From: Acidimicrobiales bacterium
GTDB lineage: Bacteria > Actinomycetota > Acidimicrobiia > Acidimicrobiales > SHLQ01
Direction of reading: 5' to 3'
NCBI GenBank assembly: GCA_020629635.1
Contig: JAHDCX010000007.1
Span: 62,001 to 126,000, forward strand
DNA length: 64,000 nucleotides
Shown here: piece by piece, positions 20,188-29,400 of the stretch
Layout of the letters: every line of letters starts with the position of its first letter
Position numbering within the stretch: the first letter of the stretch is position 1
The notes under the pieces: model-generated
Databases searched by the model: none
Told to the model about the DNA's origin: nothing
The model's input: the letters and a program-made list of their open reading frames with translations, nothing else
Program-made: the position numbers and the translations under genes

Positions 20188-20360
20188 GTGTCAGCCACCT
20201 CGTGCGTCCCAGCCAGCCGTGGAGAAAAACCAGCCCAGTTGTCCATCCCACTCCCGGCCAAGCGTCAGGGGTCGACGAAGCTGGCGAGTGCGTGATGTCC
20301 GTCGTGACGTGCACTCGTCCGGCGTGTCGTCGACCGCTGCGGGGCCGCCGGGGTGGAAAG

Positions 20361-20392
20361 CAATTACAGCGTCGTAATTACACCTGCGTCAA
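20361..20392 (-). promoter_or_regulatory. nrdAB promoter with repeated TGTAATT
   Basis: On the minus strand TTGACG (20387-20392), 18 bp, TGTAAT (20363-20368) forms a good sigma-70-like promoter. TGTAATT occurs twice, 14 bp apart (20376-20382 and 20362-20368). AATTAC/GTAATT also pair as an inverted repeat. This AT-rich block stands out from its G+C-rich surroundings and may bind a regulator such as NrdR, although it does not match the published NrdR box well. The predicted 5' UTR is ~165 nt. Confidence 0.5.
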
Positions 20393-20664
20393 GTCTTGTT
20401 TGCCCTCCCGTCACCCCGACCGCGCAGCGCGTTTGGCCGTGTCCCGTTCTGGCGTTTGAGTTTTCAGCAAGCTGCCGATTCGCGACTCACGCTGGGTGAA
20501 TATGACAATTTCATGACGGCGAGGGCTTGTCTCGATGTGTGTCGGGCGTCACGTCTCTTTCCCACGGAACGTGAGAGGAAATGAGTTCAGGACCACGAAT
20601 GTGTCCGGTCGTGTGACGAATCGTGGGGAACACCCGCCTGGAGAGCCGAAACGACCCTCGCGTG
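20393..20664. other. Intergenic region between nrdA promoter and FAD-oxidoreductase gene
   Basis: Together with the nrdA 5' UTR this makes a 477-bp gap without a convincing gene. Short open frames here have poor codon bias. I see no tRNA, riboswitch or clear terminator. Confidence 0.5.
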
Positions 20665-21900
20665 CTATTCGGCCCGTGTGAAGCTTCGCAACACGGCCTG
20701 AGCGGCCGCTCGCCCCGATTGCAGCGCACCGTTGATCGACGGGTTCTGACGGTGGTCACCAGCGACATAAACGCCGCTGTCGAGCAACGACGGCGCCGGG
20801 ACGGCCTCTCCGGGCAGGATCCGAGGCTGTGCGTGGGCGATGTCGTCGACCCGAAGCAGATCCCAATCCCCAACCACCGACCCGAACCAGCCCCGGAGCT
20901 GGGAACGAACCGCATCGACGGTCTCCGAATCGGGAGCACCGGGGTAGGACACGGCCGTCAAATGACGGCCATCAGGTGCATAGAAGGGCGACACGTTCGA
21001 CATGACCGCAACATTGTTGACCGGCCCATCCCCAGAGCCGTTCAGCAGCAGGAGGCGGTCGTCATAGGGCGCAACATCGGAGCCGAACCAGAGCGTGGTC
21101 ACCCGATTCCAGCCGAGATCCGGGGTGTCGATGAGCGATGACGCGGCGGTCATGTCGGTCGCCACGATCACGGCATCGGCCTCGATCCGCTCGCCGCCAC
21201 TGATGACATGATCGTCTGCCACCGAATCGACGGCGCGCCCGAGGTGGATCGATTCGGCGTCAAGCCGATCAGCGAGCTGTCGACCGAGCTCCCCCATGCC
21301 TCGAGCGGGGACGGCGCCGTAGCCCTCGGACAACATCGCAAACACGAACTCGCTGAACCGACTCGTCACGTCGAGCCGCGGGTCGAGCGTGATCCCTCGC
21401 AGGAGTGGGCCGAGGAAACGTTCGATGAAGTCCTCCGAGAACCCGCGATCCCGAAGACGCGCACGAGTCGTGACCTCGCCACGACGCCACAGCTCATCCA
21501 CGTCGACCCCTTGTACGCGCCGTCGCCAGTCGAGCAGTCGGAGCTTGTCGGCCACCGAGCCAACCGGCGCGCGGACCGTCGCGAGCAGATCGGATTGGCG
21601 ACGGAACGGGTCGCCCACGAGTGTTCGACCGGAGTCGAGCTCGACGAGTGCACCCGGATGAAAACGACGCAGGTCGAGGGCGTCGTAGTCGAACATGCGC
21701 TCGGCGACCGGGTACGCCGTGAGGAGGATCTGAAAGCCACGATCGAGCAGGTAGCCGTCGACCTCGTCGGTACGAACCCGGCCACCCACGCCATCGGATG
21801 CCTCCAGCACTCGGACGGTCCGTCCGCGTTCGGCAACCGTCACGGCGGCGGCGAGTCCAGCCAGACCCGCACCCACAATGACCACATCGACGTCGCTCAT
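20665..21900 (-). CDS. FAD-dependent oxidoreductase, flavin amine oxidase / phytoene-desaturase-like
   Basis: 411 residues. The N-terminal Rossmann motif is VVIVGAGLAGLAAAV (residues ~5-19), followed by EASDGVGGRVRT, the classic second FAD contact of flavin amine oxidases. A C-terminal GVYVAGDHRQNPSINGALQSGRAAA segment contacts the isoalloxazine. The substrate is unknown: relatives act on amines, carotenoid precursors or protoporphyrinogen. Start ATG 21900 overlaps the aroQ stop (ATGA). It is the last gene of a five-gene overlapping run with asparaginase, ABC exporter and aroQ; its relation to the exporter is unclear. Confidence 0.85.
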   Translation of the reverse strand: MSDVDVVIVGAGLAGLAAAVTVAERGRTVRVLEASDGVGGRVRTDEVDGYLLDRGFQILLTAYPVAERMFDYDALDLRRFHPGALVELDSGRTLVGDPFRRQSDLLATVRAPVGSVADKLRLLDWRRRVQGVDVDELWRRGEVTTRARLRDRGFSEDFIERFLGPLLRGITLDPRLDVTSRFSEFVFAMLSEGYGAVPARGMGELGRQLADRLDAESIHLGRAVDSVADDHVISGGERIEADAVIVATDMTAASSLIDTPDLGWNRVTTLWFGSDVAPYDDRLLLLNGSGDGPVNNVAVMSNVSPFYAPDGRHLTAVSYPGAPDSETVDAVRSQLRGWFGSVVGDWDLLRVDDIAHAQPRILPGEAVPAPSLLDSGVYVAGDHRQNPSINGALQSGRAAAQAVLRSFTRAE

Positions 21901-22340
21901 GAACCGCTCCTTTCGACGATCTCGGCGGCGGCCTGGAGTGCGAGCTCGTACCCCTGGGCACCGAACCCGGCAACCGTACCGACGCACACGGGTGCGATCA
22001 GCGAGCGATGACGGAACTCTTCGCGAGCCGCCGGATTCGAGAGGTGAACCTCGACGACGGGGTACGGCACCGCCGCCACGGCGTCGCGCAGGGCCACGGA
22101 CGTGTGCGTGTGCCCGCCCGGATTGAACAGCGCCACGTCTGCCCAGCCGATCACCTCGTGAAGCGCGTCGATCAGCGCGCCTTCGTGATTCGATTGCACC
22201 GGCCGGACAGCGCCGCGATCGGCTTCGACGATGGCGCTCACTCGCTCGACGATGTCGGCAAGGGTCTCGGAGCCATAGATGTCGGGCTCTCGTGCGCCGA
22301 GGAGGTTGAGATTCGGTCCATTGAGCAACAACACGTTCAC
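21897..22340 (-). CDS. aroQ: 3-dehydroquinate dehydratase, type II
   Basis: 147-residue type II dehydroquinase, third step of the shikimate pathway. Motifs are VLLLNGPNLNLLGAREPDIYG (catalytic Tyr in the flexible lid), QSNHEGALIDAL, FNPGGHTHTSVALRDA (catalytic His region) and VEVHLSNPAAREEFRHRS. Start GTG 22340 is chosen because the protein then begins at the first core strand (VNVLLLNGP). The ABC-transporter stop lies 11 bp upstream. The stop overlaps the FAD-oxidoreductase ATG. Its presence inside an ABC-exporter operon, away from other aro genes, is unusual. Confidence 0.94.
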   Translation of the reverse strand: MNVLLLNGPNLNLLGAREPDIYGSETLADIVERVSAIVEADRGAVRPVQSNHEGALIDALHEVIGWADVALFNPGGHTHTSVALRDAVAAVPYPVVEVHLSNPAAREEFRHRSLIAPVCVGTVAGFGAQGYELALQAAAEIVERSGS

Positions 22341-22351
22341 GGCTGACCAGC

Positions 22352-23695
22352 CTAGGTTGTTCGCTCCCCCACGCCTGAAGCAACCTCCGCCGGCGACTCG
22401 CCGCTGGTCGACGTGTCGATTCGCCACTCGCCTCCGATTTCGACGAGATCGCCTCCGTCCGTCGCATCAGCGGGCTCGACGAGCACGTCTCTGTGCCGGA
22501 CGACGAGCGGTTCGGGTCCGCGCCAGACACCGATCGCCAGGTTGTAACGGGCCGGGCTCAAGGCGAGTGGATCGATCGAACAGCGAAGGTCGACCGTCGT
22601 CGGGCCCGAGGCACCGTCGGTGAACTCGGCCTCGTCGAGCTCGACAGCCGAGCCCATCCCAATGGTTGTCCCGAGTGCATCGACCACGGACACCCGCGCT
22701 TCGGGCGCATGATCGGCGTGTGGTGAATCGAGGTCCGTCAGCAGGCGGAGCAGCGCTTCGCCGTCGATCGAAAAATCGACGGAGAACGGTTCACCGACCC
22801 GAATCCGGCCGTCGGCGGATCCGGTCACCGTGAGACCGGTCATCGCATCGGGGCAGACGTCCGCCTCGATCAGCTTGGCGGTCGCCTCGGCGAACCTGGC
22901 GAGTCGCTTCTTTTTCGGTTCCTTTCCCGGCAGCGTACGCGAATCGATCATTCGGCCGGCACGCTCGTTCGAGGCCTGTTCCTGGTACTCGTCGACGACC
23001 TCATCGGCAGGGCCGAAGGCTCGCACTTCGCCGTGATGGAGCCAGAGCACGTGATCGCAGTTGCTCCGCATCATGCCCATGTTGTGCGAGACCTGGACGA
23101 TGGTCGTGCCGTTCGACCGAAGCTCTTTCATCCGCTCGAGTCCGTGCTGTTTGAACGCGATGTCGCCGACGGCGGTGATCTCGTCGGCAAGAAGGATTTC
23201 GGGATTGAGCTGCACGGAGACCGCGAACCCGAGCCTGGCGCGCATCCCACTCGAGTAGGTCTCGATCGGGGCGTCGAAGAAGGATCCGATGTCGGCCATG
23301 TCGACGATGTCATCCATCACCGAATCCATGTGTGCCCGGTCGAGACCGACCACCGATCCGTTCATGTACACGTTCTCTCGGCCGGTCAGGTCGGGATGGA
23401 AGCCCGCGCCAAGCTCGAGCAGCGCCGTCACTCGACCACGAACTCGAATCTCTCCTTCGGTGGGCCGGTAGATGCCGCACAAGGTTCGGAGAAAGGTCGA
23501 CTTTCCCGACCCGTTGTGCCCAATGACGCCGAGCATCGAGCCGCGCGGGACTTCGACAGAGACGTTGCGCACCGCCCAGAACTCGTCACGGTTCGCCGTC
23601 GCAAAGCCGGTCACCCGGTCCTTGAGGCTCGTGCTCCGTCGTCCGAGCAGGAACTTCTTCGACACACCTTGGGCGACGATCGCTGGCTCGTTCAC
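22352..23695 (-). CDS. ABC exporter ATP-binding protein, Wzt/TagH type, with C-terminal substrate domain
   Basis: 447 residues. The nucleotide-binding domain (1-250) has Walker A GHNGSGKST (59-67), signature YSSGMRARL, Walker B EILLADEI and H-loop VSHNM, in the pattern of polysaccharide and teichoic-acid exporters. Residues ~280-447 form an extra beta-rich domain like the polysaccharide-binding C-terminus of Wzt. Together with the permease it should export a lipid-linked glycan across the membrane. Start GTG 23695 overlaps the permease stop (GTGA). It could serve the polysaccharide cluster 12-25 kb away or a separate polymer. Confidence 0.9.
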   Translation of the reverse strand: MNEPAIVAQGVSKKFLLGRRSTSLKDRVTGFATANRDEFWAVRNVSVEVPRGSMLGVIGHNGSGKSTFLRTLCGIYRPTEGEIRVRGRVTALLELGAGFHPDLTGRENVYMNGSVVGLDRAHMDSVMDDIVDMADIGSFFDAPIETYSSGMRARLGFAVSVQLNPEILLADEITAVGDIAFKQHGLERMKELRSNGTTIVQVSHNMGMMRSNCDHVLWLHHGEVRAFGPADEVVDEYQEQASNERAGRMIDSRTLPGKEPKKKRLARFAEATAKLIEADVCPDAMTGLTVTGSADGRIRVGEPFSVDFSIDGEALLRLLTDLDSPHADHAPEARVSVVDALGTTIGMGSAVELDEAEFTDGASGPTTVDLRCSIDPLALSPARYNLAIGVWRGPEPLVVRHRDVLVEPADATDGGDLVEIGGEWRIDTSTSGESPAEVASGVGERTT

Positions 23696-24570
23696 AAGCC
23701 CTCCGCGACATCGGCTGAGGTTCGGGCGAAGATCGCCCAACCGAGCCAGAGAACACCGAGTGAGAAGACGCTCAGGTAGATCCAATCGATCGCCGGCGGC
23801 CACCGGAAGTAGATGAGACCGTCCCGGGCGAATCCGACCATCCGCGTGAACGGGTTCCACGAAACGACGTTCTTCATCCACCCGTCGCCGACGCGGGCCG
23901 TGAGCATCTCGATCGGCCAGATGATCGGCACGAAGTAGAAGAACAGTCGAAGGAAGATCGAGTAGAGGTACCCGACGTCGCGGTAGCGGCTGTTGGCAAC
24001 CGACAACAGCAGGCCCGTGCCGAGCCCGGTGAGCGCGGCGAAGAGCGCAGCGGGCACGACGACGATCGCATGGATCGACAGATGACCCCACGCCGCGAAG
24101 AAGGCGATGACGACGATGACCAGGGTCGAACTCTGAATCGAGGTGTTGATTGCCTCGGCGATGGCGGGCGCAACCGGCGGAAAGTAGAGCTTGCGTCGAA
24201 GCTTCACGGTCGACGAGAAGTCCGTGAGCACCTTCGCCGACACGGAGCGGAAGTATCCCCACACCGCGAGGCCAGCCACGAGGAAGTGCGGAAACGACGA
24301 AAAGCCGTTCGGGGCCTCGGGAATCCCCCGGCCGACGGCGAGGATGTACCCGAAGACGAGGCTGTAGATCGCGACCTCGGCGATCGGGTTGAGCAGCGAC
24401 CAGAACCAGCCGAGATAGCTCCGCAGGTACGTCATCCGGAGCTGGCGCTTCGTCAGATAGGCGATGAAGTCGCGATACGCCCACGCTTCACGAGCCGATC
24501 GCAGCACCGATGTCTGTTCGTCCGATGCGGTGAAGACGAAGAGTTCGGGTTCGGGCGAAGACGTGGTCAT
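23692..24570 (-). CDS. ABC-2 type polysaccharide/polyol-phosphate export permease, Wzm/TagG type
   Basis: 292 residues with about six TM helices (~55-75, 95-115, 135-160, 165-190, 205-225, 255-275). The N-terminal amphipathic stretch ends in TKRQLRMTYLRSYLGWFWSLLNP, characteristic of Wzm/TagG. Conserved RDVGYLYSIFLRLFFYFVPIIWP and WNPFTRMV are present. It pairs with the ATPase encoded four bases later. The ATG 24570 overlaps the asparaginase stop (ATGA). Confidence 0.9.
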   Translation of the reverse strand: MTTSSPEPELFVFTASDEQTSVLRSAREAWAYRDFIAYLTKRQLRMTYLRSYLGWFWSLLNPIAEVAIYSLVFGYILAVGRGIPEAPNGFSSFPHFLVAGLAVWGYFRSVSAKVLTDFSSTVKLRRKLYFPPVAPAIAEAINTSIQSSTLVIVVIAFFAAWGHLSIHAIVVVPAALFAALTGLGTGLLLSVANSRYRDVGYLYSIFLRLFFYFVPIIWPIEMLTARVGDGWMKNVVSWNPFTRMVGFARDGLIYFRWPPAIDWIYLSVFSLGVLWLGWAIFARTSADVAEGL

Positions 24571-25532
24571 GGCAGGTGGGCTCGCAACTCGCCCACGACC
24601 GTACCGGCTGCGTTGGTCAGGGCTGTGGAGCCATGATGGTCGCCGACCGCGCCCGTGTACGCCAGGAGCGCGCCGATCGCGACGTCGACGGCTCGTGCTG
24701 CGCCGTCGCGTGCCTTGCAGGCGATCCCGATCGACCGGGCCGGCAGAGCGGCCATGAAGACGCCCTCGGCTCCGCCTTTCATGACGAGCGGCTCCACCGC
24801 ATCTGCGGTGATCGTGACCTCCGGTCGGTTGGTACCCGACACCCACCAGGGGTTGGCCGCAAGGGCGCTCGACATGCGCGCACCGGCATCACCCTTCGGC
24901 AACTGAGCCATCGCCCGAGCAAGCCCGACGAGGGGGATGCCGAACGTCGGAATTCCGCAACCGTCCACGCCAGCGACCTGATCGGCGACGTCGAACCCGG
25001 TGTGCTCCACGATCGATGCCTCGACGAGTTCTTGGACGGGGTGATCACGGGAGCGGTAGCCGGCCGTATCGACACCGAGGTGGCGCGCAAGCGTCAAGAA
25101 GCCGGTGTGCTTGCCAGAGCAACAGTGATGGACCCGGGACAGCGCCACACGGTTGGAGATGAGCGCGTCGCCGGCGTTCGCATCGATCGGCCGTTGTGCC
25201 CCACACTCGAGGTCCTCGACGCTGCAACCGATCCGTGCAAGCCACGCCTCGACCGCCTCGATGTGGTCAGGTTCGGACGAATGACTCGAGCCCGCCAGCG
25301 CCAACTCGTGGTCGGCAACGTCGAAGGCATCCGCTGCGCCGGACCGGATCAGCGGGATGGCCTGGACCGACTTGATGGCCGATCGCGGAATCACGAGTCG
25401 TTCACCGTCACCCCAGATCGCCTCGGTCCCCGAGGGGCCGACGATGGCCGCATCGACGAGATGTTCGCTCTCGACGATCGAGCGAGTCGCCGTGACCCGA
25501 ATGGGGTTGGCGCGAAGCGGAGAACTCGACAT
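24567..25532 (-). CDS. L-asparaginase II-type protein (AnsA/PF06089-like)
   Basis: 321 residues. The pattern EAIWGDGERLVIPRSAIKSVQAIPL, CSGKHTGFLTLARHLG (~138) and GVDGCGIPTFGIPL (~187) identifies the R. etli-like asparaginase II family, which hydrolyses asparagine to aspartate and ammonia. It is unrelated to the E. coli enzymes. The Cys, Ser and Lys in the SGKH segment are expected active-site residues. It opens the five-gene minus-strand run and has CAGACT seven bases before its ATG, so the operon probably starts here as a leaderless mRNA. It is divergent from the Bax-inhibitor-like gene. Confidence 0.85.
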   Translation of the reverse strand: MSSSPLRANPIRVTATRSIVESEHLVDAAIVGPSGTEAIWGDGERLVIPRSAIKSVQAIPLIRSGAADAFDVADHELALAGSSHSSEPDHIEAVEAWLARIGCSVEDLECGAQRPIDANAGDALISNRVALSRVHHCCSGKHTGFLTLARHLGVDTAGYRSRDHPVQELVEASIVEHTGFDVADQVAGVDGCGIPTFGIPLVGLARAMAQLPKGDAGARMSSALAANPWWVSGTNRPEVTITADAVEPLVMKGGAEGVFMAALPARSIGIACKARDGAARAVDVAIGALLAYTGAVGDHHGSTALTNAAGTVVGELRAHLP

Positions 25533-25539
25533 CTCGACA

Positions 25540-25545
25540 AGTCTG
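25540..25545 (-). promoter_or_regulatory. Possible -10 element for the asparaginase-ABC-aroQ operon
   Basis: CAGACT on the minus strand lies seven bases before the ATG at 25532, the same hexamer and almost the same spacing as before cbs. No ribosome-binding site is visible in front of this ATG. Confidence 0.4.
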
Positions 25546-25711
25546 GCGCAGCCTCGGCGCGTTGAAACTGCGGCGGGATGAAAGTTCGGTCCGCCAGCGT
25601 TCAGGTTCGGTGTCGGCAGGTCGACAATTCGCGGTGTCGTGCGGCCCGGTATCCCCGGACCGAACCGCGATATCCTCGCCCTGTCAGGAGTTCACCGTCG
25701 AAAGGACCCTC

Positions 25712-26422
25712 GTGAGCACCGAAACCTTCCATATCCCCGCAGCACAGGCCTCGGAGATCGACCGCGCGTCGTTCGTCGGGCTCGTCTACCAACACGTCGC
25801 AGCCGCCGTGGCCGCATTCGTGGCCTTCGAGGTCATCCTCTTCGTGACCGGTGTCGCCGGTTCGCTCGAAGATTTCTTCTTCGGTCCCACTGGGGGCGGC
25901 GGCCGATGGCTGCTGATGCTCGGTGGCGTGATGGTGATCCAGTGGTTCGCCGGCAACGCGGCTGCTGACCTGCTCAACCCCTCACGGCAGTACCTCGGGC
26001 TCTTCGGGTCGGCGTTCGCACAGGCGCTCATCTTCGCCCCGTTCCTGTCCTTCGTGTTCAACCGAGGCGGCGGCGGCGCAACCGTCGCGGAGGCGGCTGT
26101 CATCACGGGCATCGGCTTTGCGATGCTGACCGGCATTGGCCTCTTCACCCGCAAGGACCTCTCGTTCCTGCGACCGATTGTGATGTGGGGCTTTGGCCTC
26201 GCGCTGCTGGCGATCATCGGCGGCGTGATCTTCGGCTTCGGACTCGGCACTTGGTTCTCGGTTGCAATGATCGGCCTCTCCGGTGCTGCGATCCTCTACC
26301 AGACCCAAAGCGTGGTCCGCACCTATCCGATCGGGTCGCACGTGGCCGCAGCCGTCGGGCTCTTCAACTCGCTCATGACCATGTTCTGGTACGTGCTGCG
26401 CCTGGTGATGTCTCGCGACTGA
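25712..26422 (+). CDS. Bax inhibitor-1 / YccA-like membrane protein
   Basis: 236 residues, seven predicted TM helices (from ~30 to 232). The FNRGGGGATVAEAAVITGIGFAMLTGIGL segment and the C-terminal YQTQSVVRTYPIGSHVAAAVGLFNSLMTMFWYVLRLVM, with an acid-poor tail, match the bacterial BI-1/YccA/YbhL family. These are possible pH-dependent calcium leak channels or protease-associated proteins. GTG 25712 is supported by AAAGGA seven bases upstream (a normal RBS, unlike its leaderless neighbours). TATCCT near 25670 may be the -10. It is convergent with pyruvate carboxylase across a hairpin. Confidence 0.85.
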   Translation: MSTETFHIPAAQASEIDRASFVGLVYQHVAAAVAAFVAFEVILFVTGVAGSLEDFFFGPTGGGGRWLLMLGGVMVIQWFAGNAAADLLNPSRQYLGLFGSAFAQALIFAPFLSFVFNRGGGGATVAEAAVITGIGFAMLTGIGLFTRKDLSFLRPIVMWGFGLALLAIIGGVIFGFGLGTWFSVAMIGLSGAAILYQTQSVVRTYPIGSHVAAAVGLFNSLMTMFWYVLRLVMSRD

Positions 26423-26456
26423 TCGCACCTGCCCGGCCTCGGACCAGCACTCGCAC

Positions 26457-26478
26457 GACCCGCCCTCACGGGCGGGTC
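26457..26478. terminator. Hairpin between convergent genes
   Basis: Perfect 9-bp stem (26457-26465 with 26470-26478) with loop TCAC, stem GACCCGCCC/GGGCGGGTC. It is placed between the stops of the BI-1-like gene and pyc, so it probably acts on both strands. There is no clear T-tract. Confidence 0.65.
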
Positions 26479-26486
26479 GACGCCGT

Positions 26487-29400
26487 TCAGGCCCCGATGT
26501 CGGTCTCGGGGCTTGCGGACTGACCCGACGGACGGATCTCCAGGATCAGGTCGCCACCCTCGAGTGAGGTGCCAGCAACGACGGCGATCCGTTCGACCGT
26601 TCCGTCGATCGTGGCGGAGATCGAGGACTCCATCTTCATGGCTTCGATCACGGCGACAGTGTCCCCCGCAGCGACTTCGTCCCCCACGCCCACCGCAACG
26701 TTGACGACTCCTCGGAAGGGCGCACCGACCTGTCCTGGCCGACCGGGGTCGACACGTTCAGTCTCTGGACGGTCCGACGCCAACGACCGGTCCCGAGTGT
26801 CGATGTCACGACTCTGACCGTTGACCGTGAACGTCACCCGACGGATGCCCTCGTCGTTGGCCTCACCGATCGACTTGAGTCCGAGCAGCAGGCGCACACC
26901 CTTGCCGAGACCGACCGATGCCTCGTCCACATGCGGATCGAGGCCGTACCAGAACAACGGGCTCGGAAGTACGGAAAGGTCACCGAATCGTTCTCGTTGC
27001 TCGCTCTGCGATGCGGACGGACCGGGGAACAGGAGGCGTGTCAGGGTCGCTCGGCGGTCGGAGGCCAGTCCTTCTTCGTCGGCGGGGGTGAGCGACTCAT
27101 GGCGTGGCTCCCAGGTCCGCCCCTCGATGGCCTTGGACCGGAAGGGTTCGGGGAAGCCCCCTGGGGGATCTCCGAGCTCGCCGTGGAGAAACCCGATGAC
27201 CGAATCTGGAAGGTCGACGCTGCCCGGGTCTTCGAGAAGTTGGTCGGGAGTCACTCCCGACGCCACCAGGTGGAGTGCGAGATCACCGACGACCTTGGAC
27301 GAGGGGGTCACCTTGATCGGGCGCCCGAGCAGCGTGTTGCATGCGGCATAGAGGTTCTCGACCTCCTCGAACCGGTCCCCGAGCCCAAGCGCTGTCGCTT
27401 GCGATCGCAGGTTCGAGAGCTGACCACCGGGAATCTCGTGGCGGTACACCGTGCCGGTGGGCGACGCCAGACCGGCTTCGAACGGCGCATACACGCGGCG
27501 CACCGATTCCCAATAGGGCTCGAGGTCGCCAATGGCGTCGAGAGACAGACCCGTGGCGCGTGCGGTGTCGTCGGTCATCGAGACCACGGCGGCGATGGAC
27601 GGCTGCGACGTCATGCCCGACAGTGGCGGTGCCGCAGCGTCGACGGCGTCGACGCCCGCATCGACCGCGGCGAGGTAGGTCGCCAGCTGTCCGCCGGAGG
27701 TGTCGTGGCTGTGCAACTGGATCGGCTGCGGGAATCGATCACGCAGCGCCGATACCAACGTCTCGGCTGCACCCGCCCGCAGCAACCCGGCCATGTCCTT
27801 GATGCACAGGATGTGCGCCCCGGCGGCGTCGAGCTGCTCAGCGACGCCGAGGTAGTAGTCGAGGGTGTAGAGCTGCTCCTCGGGACTTGCGAGATTGCCG
27901 GAGTAGCAGATCGTCCCCTCGGCGACCGCGCCCGCATCGAGCACTGCTCGGATCGCTGGTCGCATCTGTTCGATGTCGTTGAATGCATCGAAGACCCGAA
28001 AGATGTCCATCCCCGATTCGGCGGCTTCATGGACGAACTGCTCGGCGACGACATCGGGATAGGGCGAGTACCCCACGGTGTTGCGTCCCCGCAGCAGCAT
28101 CTGCGTACAGAGGTTGGGCGCCGCATCCCGAAGTCGCTCGAGACGCTCCCACGGATCTTCGTGCAAGAACCGCAGCGCCACGTCGAACGTCGCCCCTCCC
28201 CAACATTCGAGGCTGAGAAGCTGAGGCATCGTGTGGGCGATCTGTCGGGCACCGGCGACGAGATCGATCGTCCGGACCCGAGTGGCCAGAATCGACTGGT
28301 GCGCGTCTCGCAGTGTGGTGTCTGTCACCGCGACCGCATCCGCGGCGCGAAGCTCGGCGGCAAATCCCGCAGGACCGAGCTCGAGCAAGCGCTGCCGCGA
28401 CCCCGCTGCGGGCTCGTTCGTGGGTCGCCGCTCAAGCTTCGACGCCGGATCGACCCGAGTGGGTGCGGGCCCATGAGGCTGGTTGACCGTGACGTCCGCC
28501 AGGTAGCGCAGGAGTCGGGTGGCCCGGTTGGCTCCGACCGAGGCAGCGGTCAGTTCGGGCCGCTGATCGATGAACGTGGTCGTCACGTCACCACGGATGA
28601 ACTGCTCATCCTCGAGAATCGCACGCAAGAACGGCTGGTTCGTCGCCACACCACGCACGCGATATTCGGCAAGCGTGCGTTGCAGACGACGAATGACGGT
28701 GTCGAACGTCCGACCACGACAGGTGATCTTCTCGATCATGGAATCGAAGTACGGCGTGATCTCGACCCCCTGATACACGCAGCCGTCGAGTCGAACTCCC
28801 GGGCCGGTCGCAGGCCGATAGGTGACGATCCTGCCGGTGTCGGGGCGGAAGTCGTTCGCCGGATCTTCTGCCGTGACCCGACACTGCATGGCGTAGCCCC
28901 GCACGACGATGGCGTCCTGATGCAAGCCCAGGTCCTCGAGCGTCTCGCCACCGGCGATTCGGAGTTGACTCTCGACGAGGTCGACGTCGGTGATCTCTTC
29001 GGTCACGGTGTGCTCCACCTGGATCCGAGGATTCATCTCGATGAAGACGTGGCGGCCGTTCTGGTCGACGAGGAACTCGACCGTTCCGGCGTTGCGGTAG
29101 CCGATCGACTCGGCGAAGCGGACCGCGTCGTCGAGAAGCTCGCGACGGACGTCGGCGTCGAGGTTCGGCGCGGGCGCGAGTTCGACCACCTTCTGGAAAC
29201 GCCGTTGGACCGAACAGTCCCGCTCGTATAGATGGATCGTCTCCCCCACCCCATCGGCCAGGACCTGCGCCTCGATGTGGCGCACATCGGTCATCGCCTC
29301 TTCGAGAAACACGGTGGGATCGCCGAAGGCGCTCTCGGCTTCCCGGCGCGCCGCATCGACCGCGGCGACGAGATCGGCAGGGTCTTCGATGCGTCGCAAA

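Noticed and set aside
20188..20360. Cobalamin riboswitch in the nrdAB leader (known in Streptomyces)
   Set aside because: No B12-box or the conserved core segments could be found in the leader on the minus strand.
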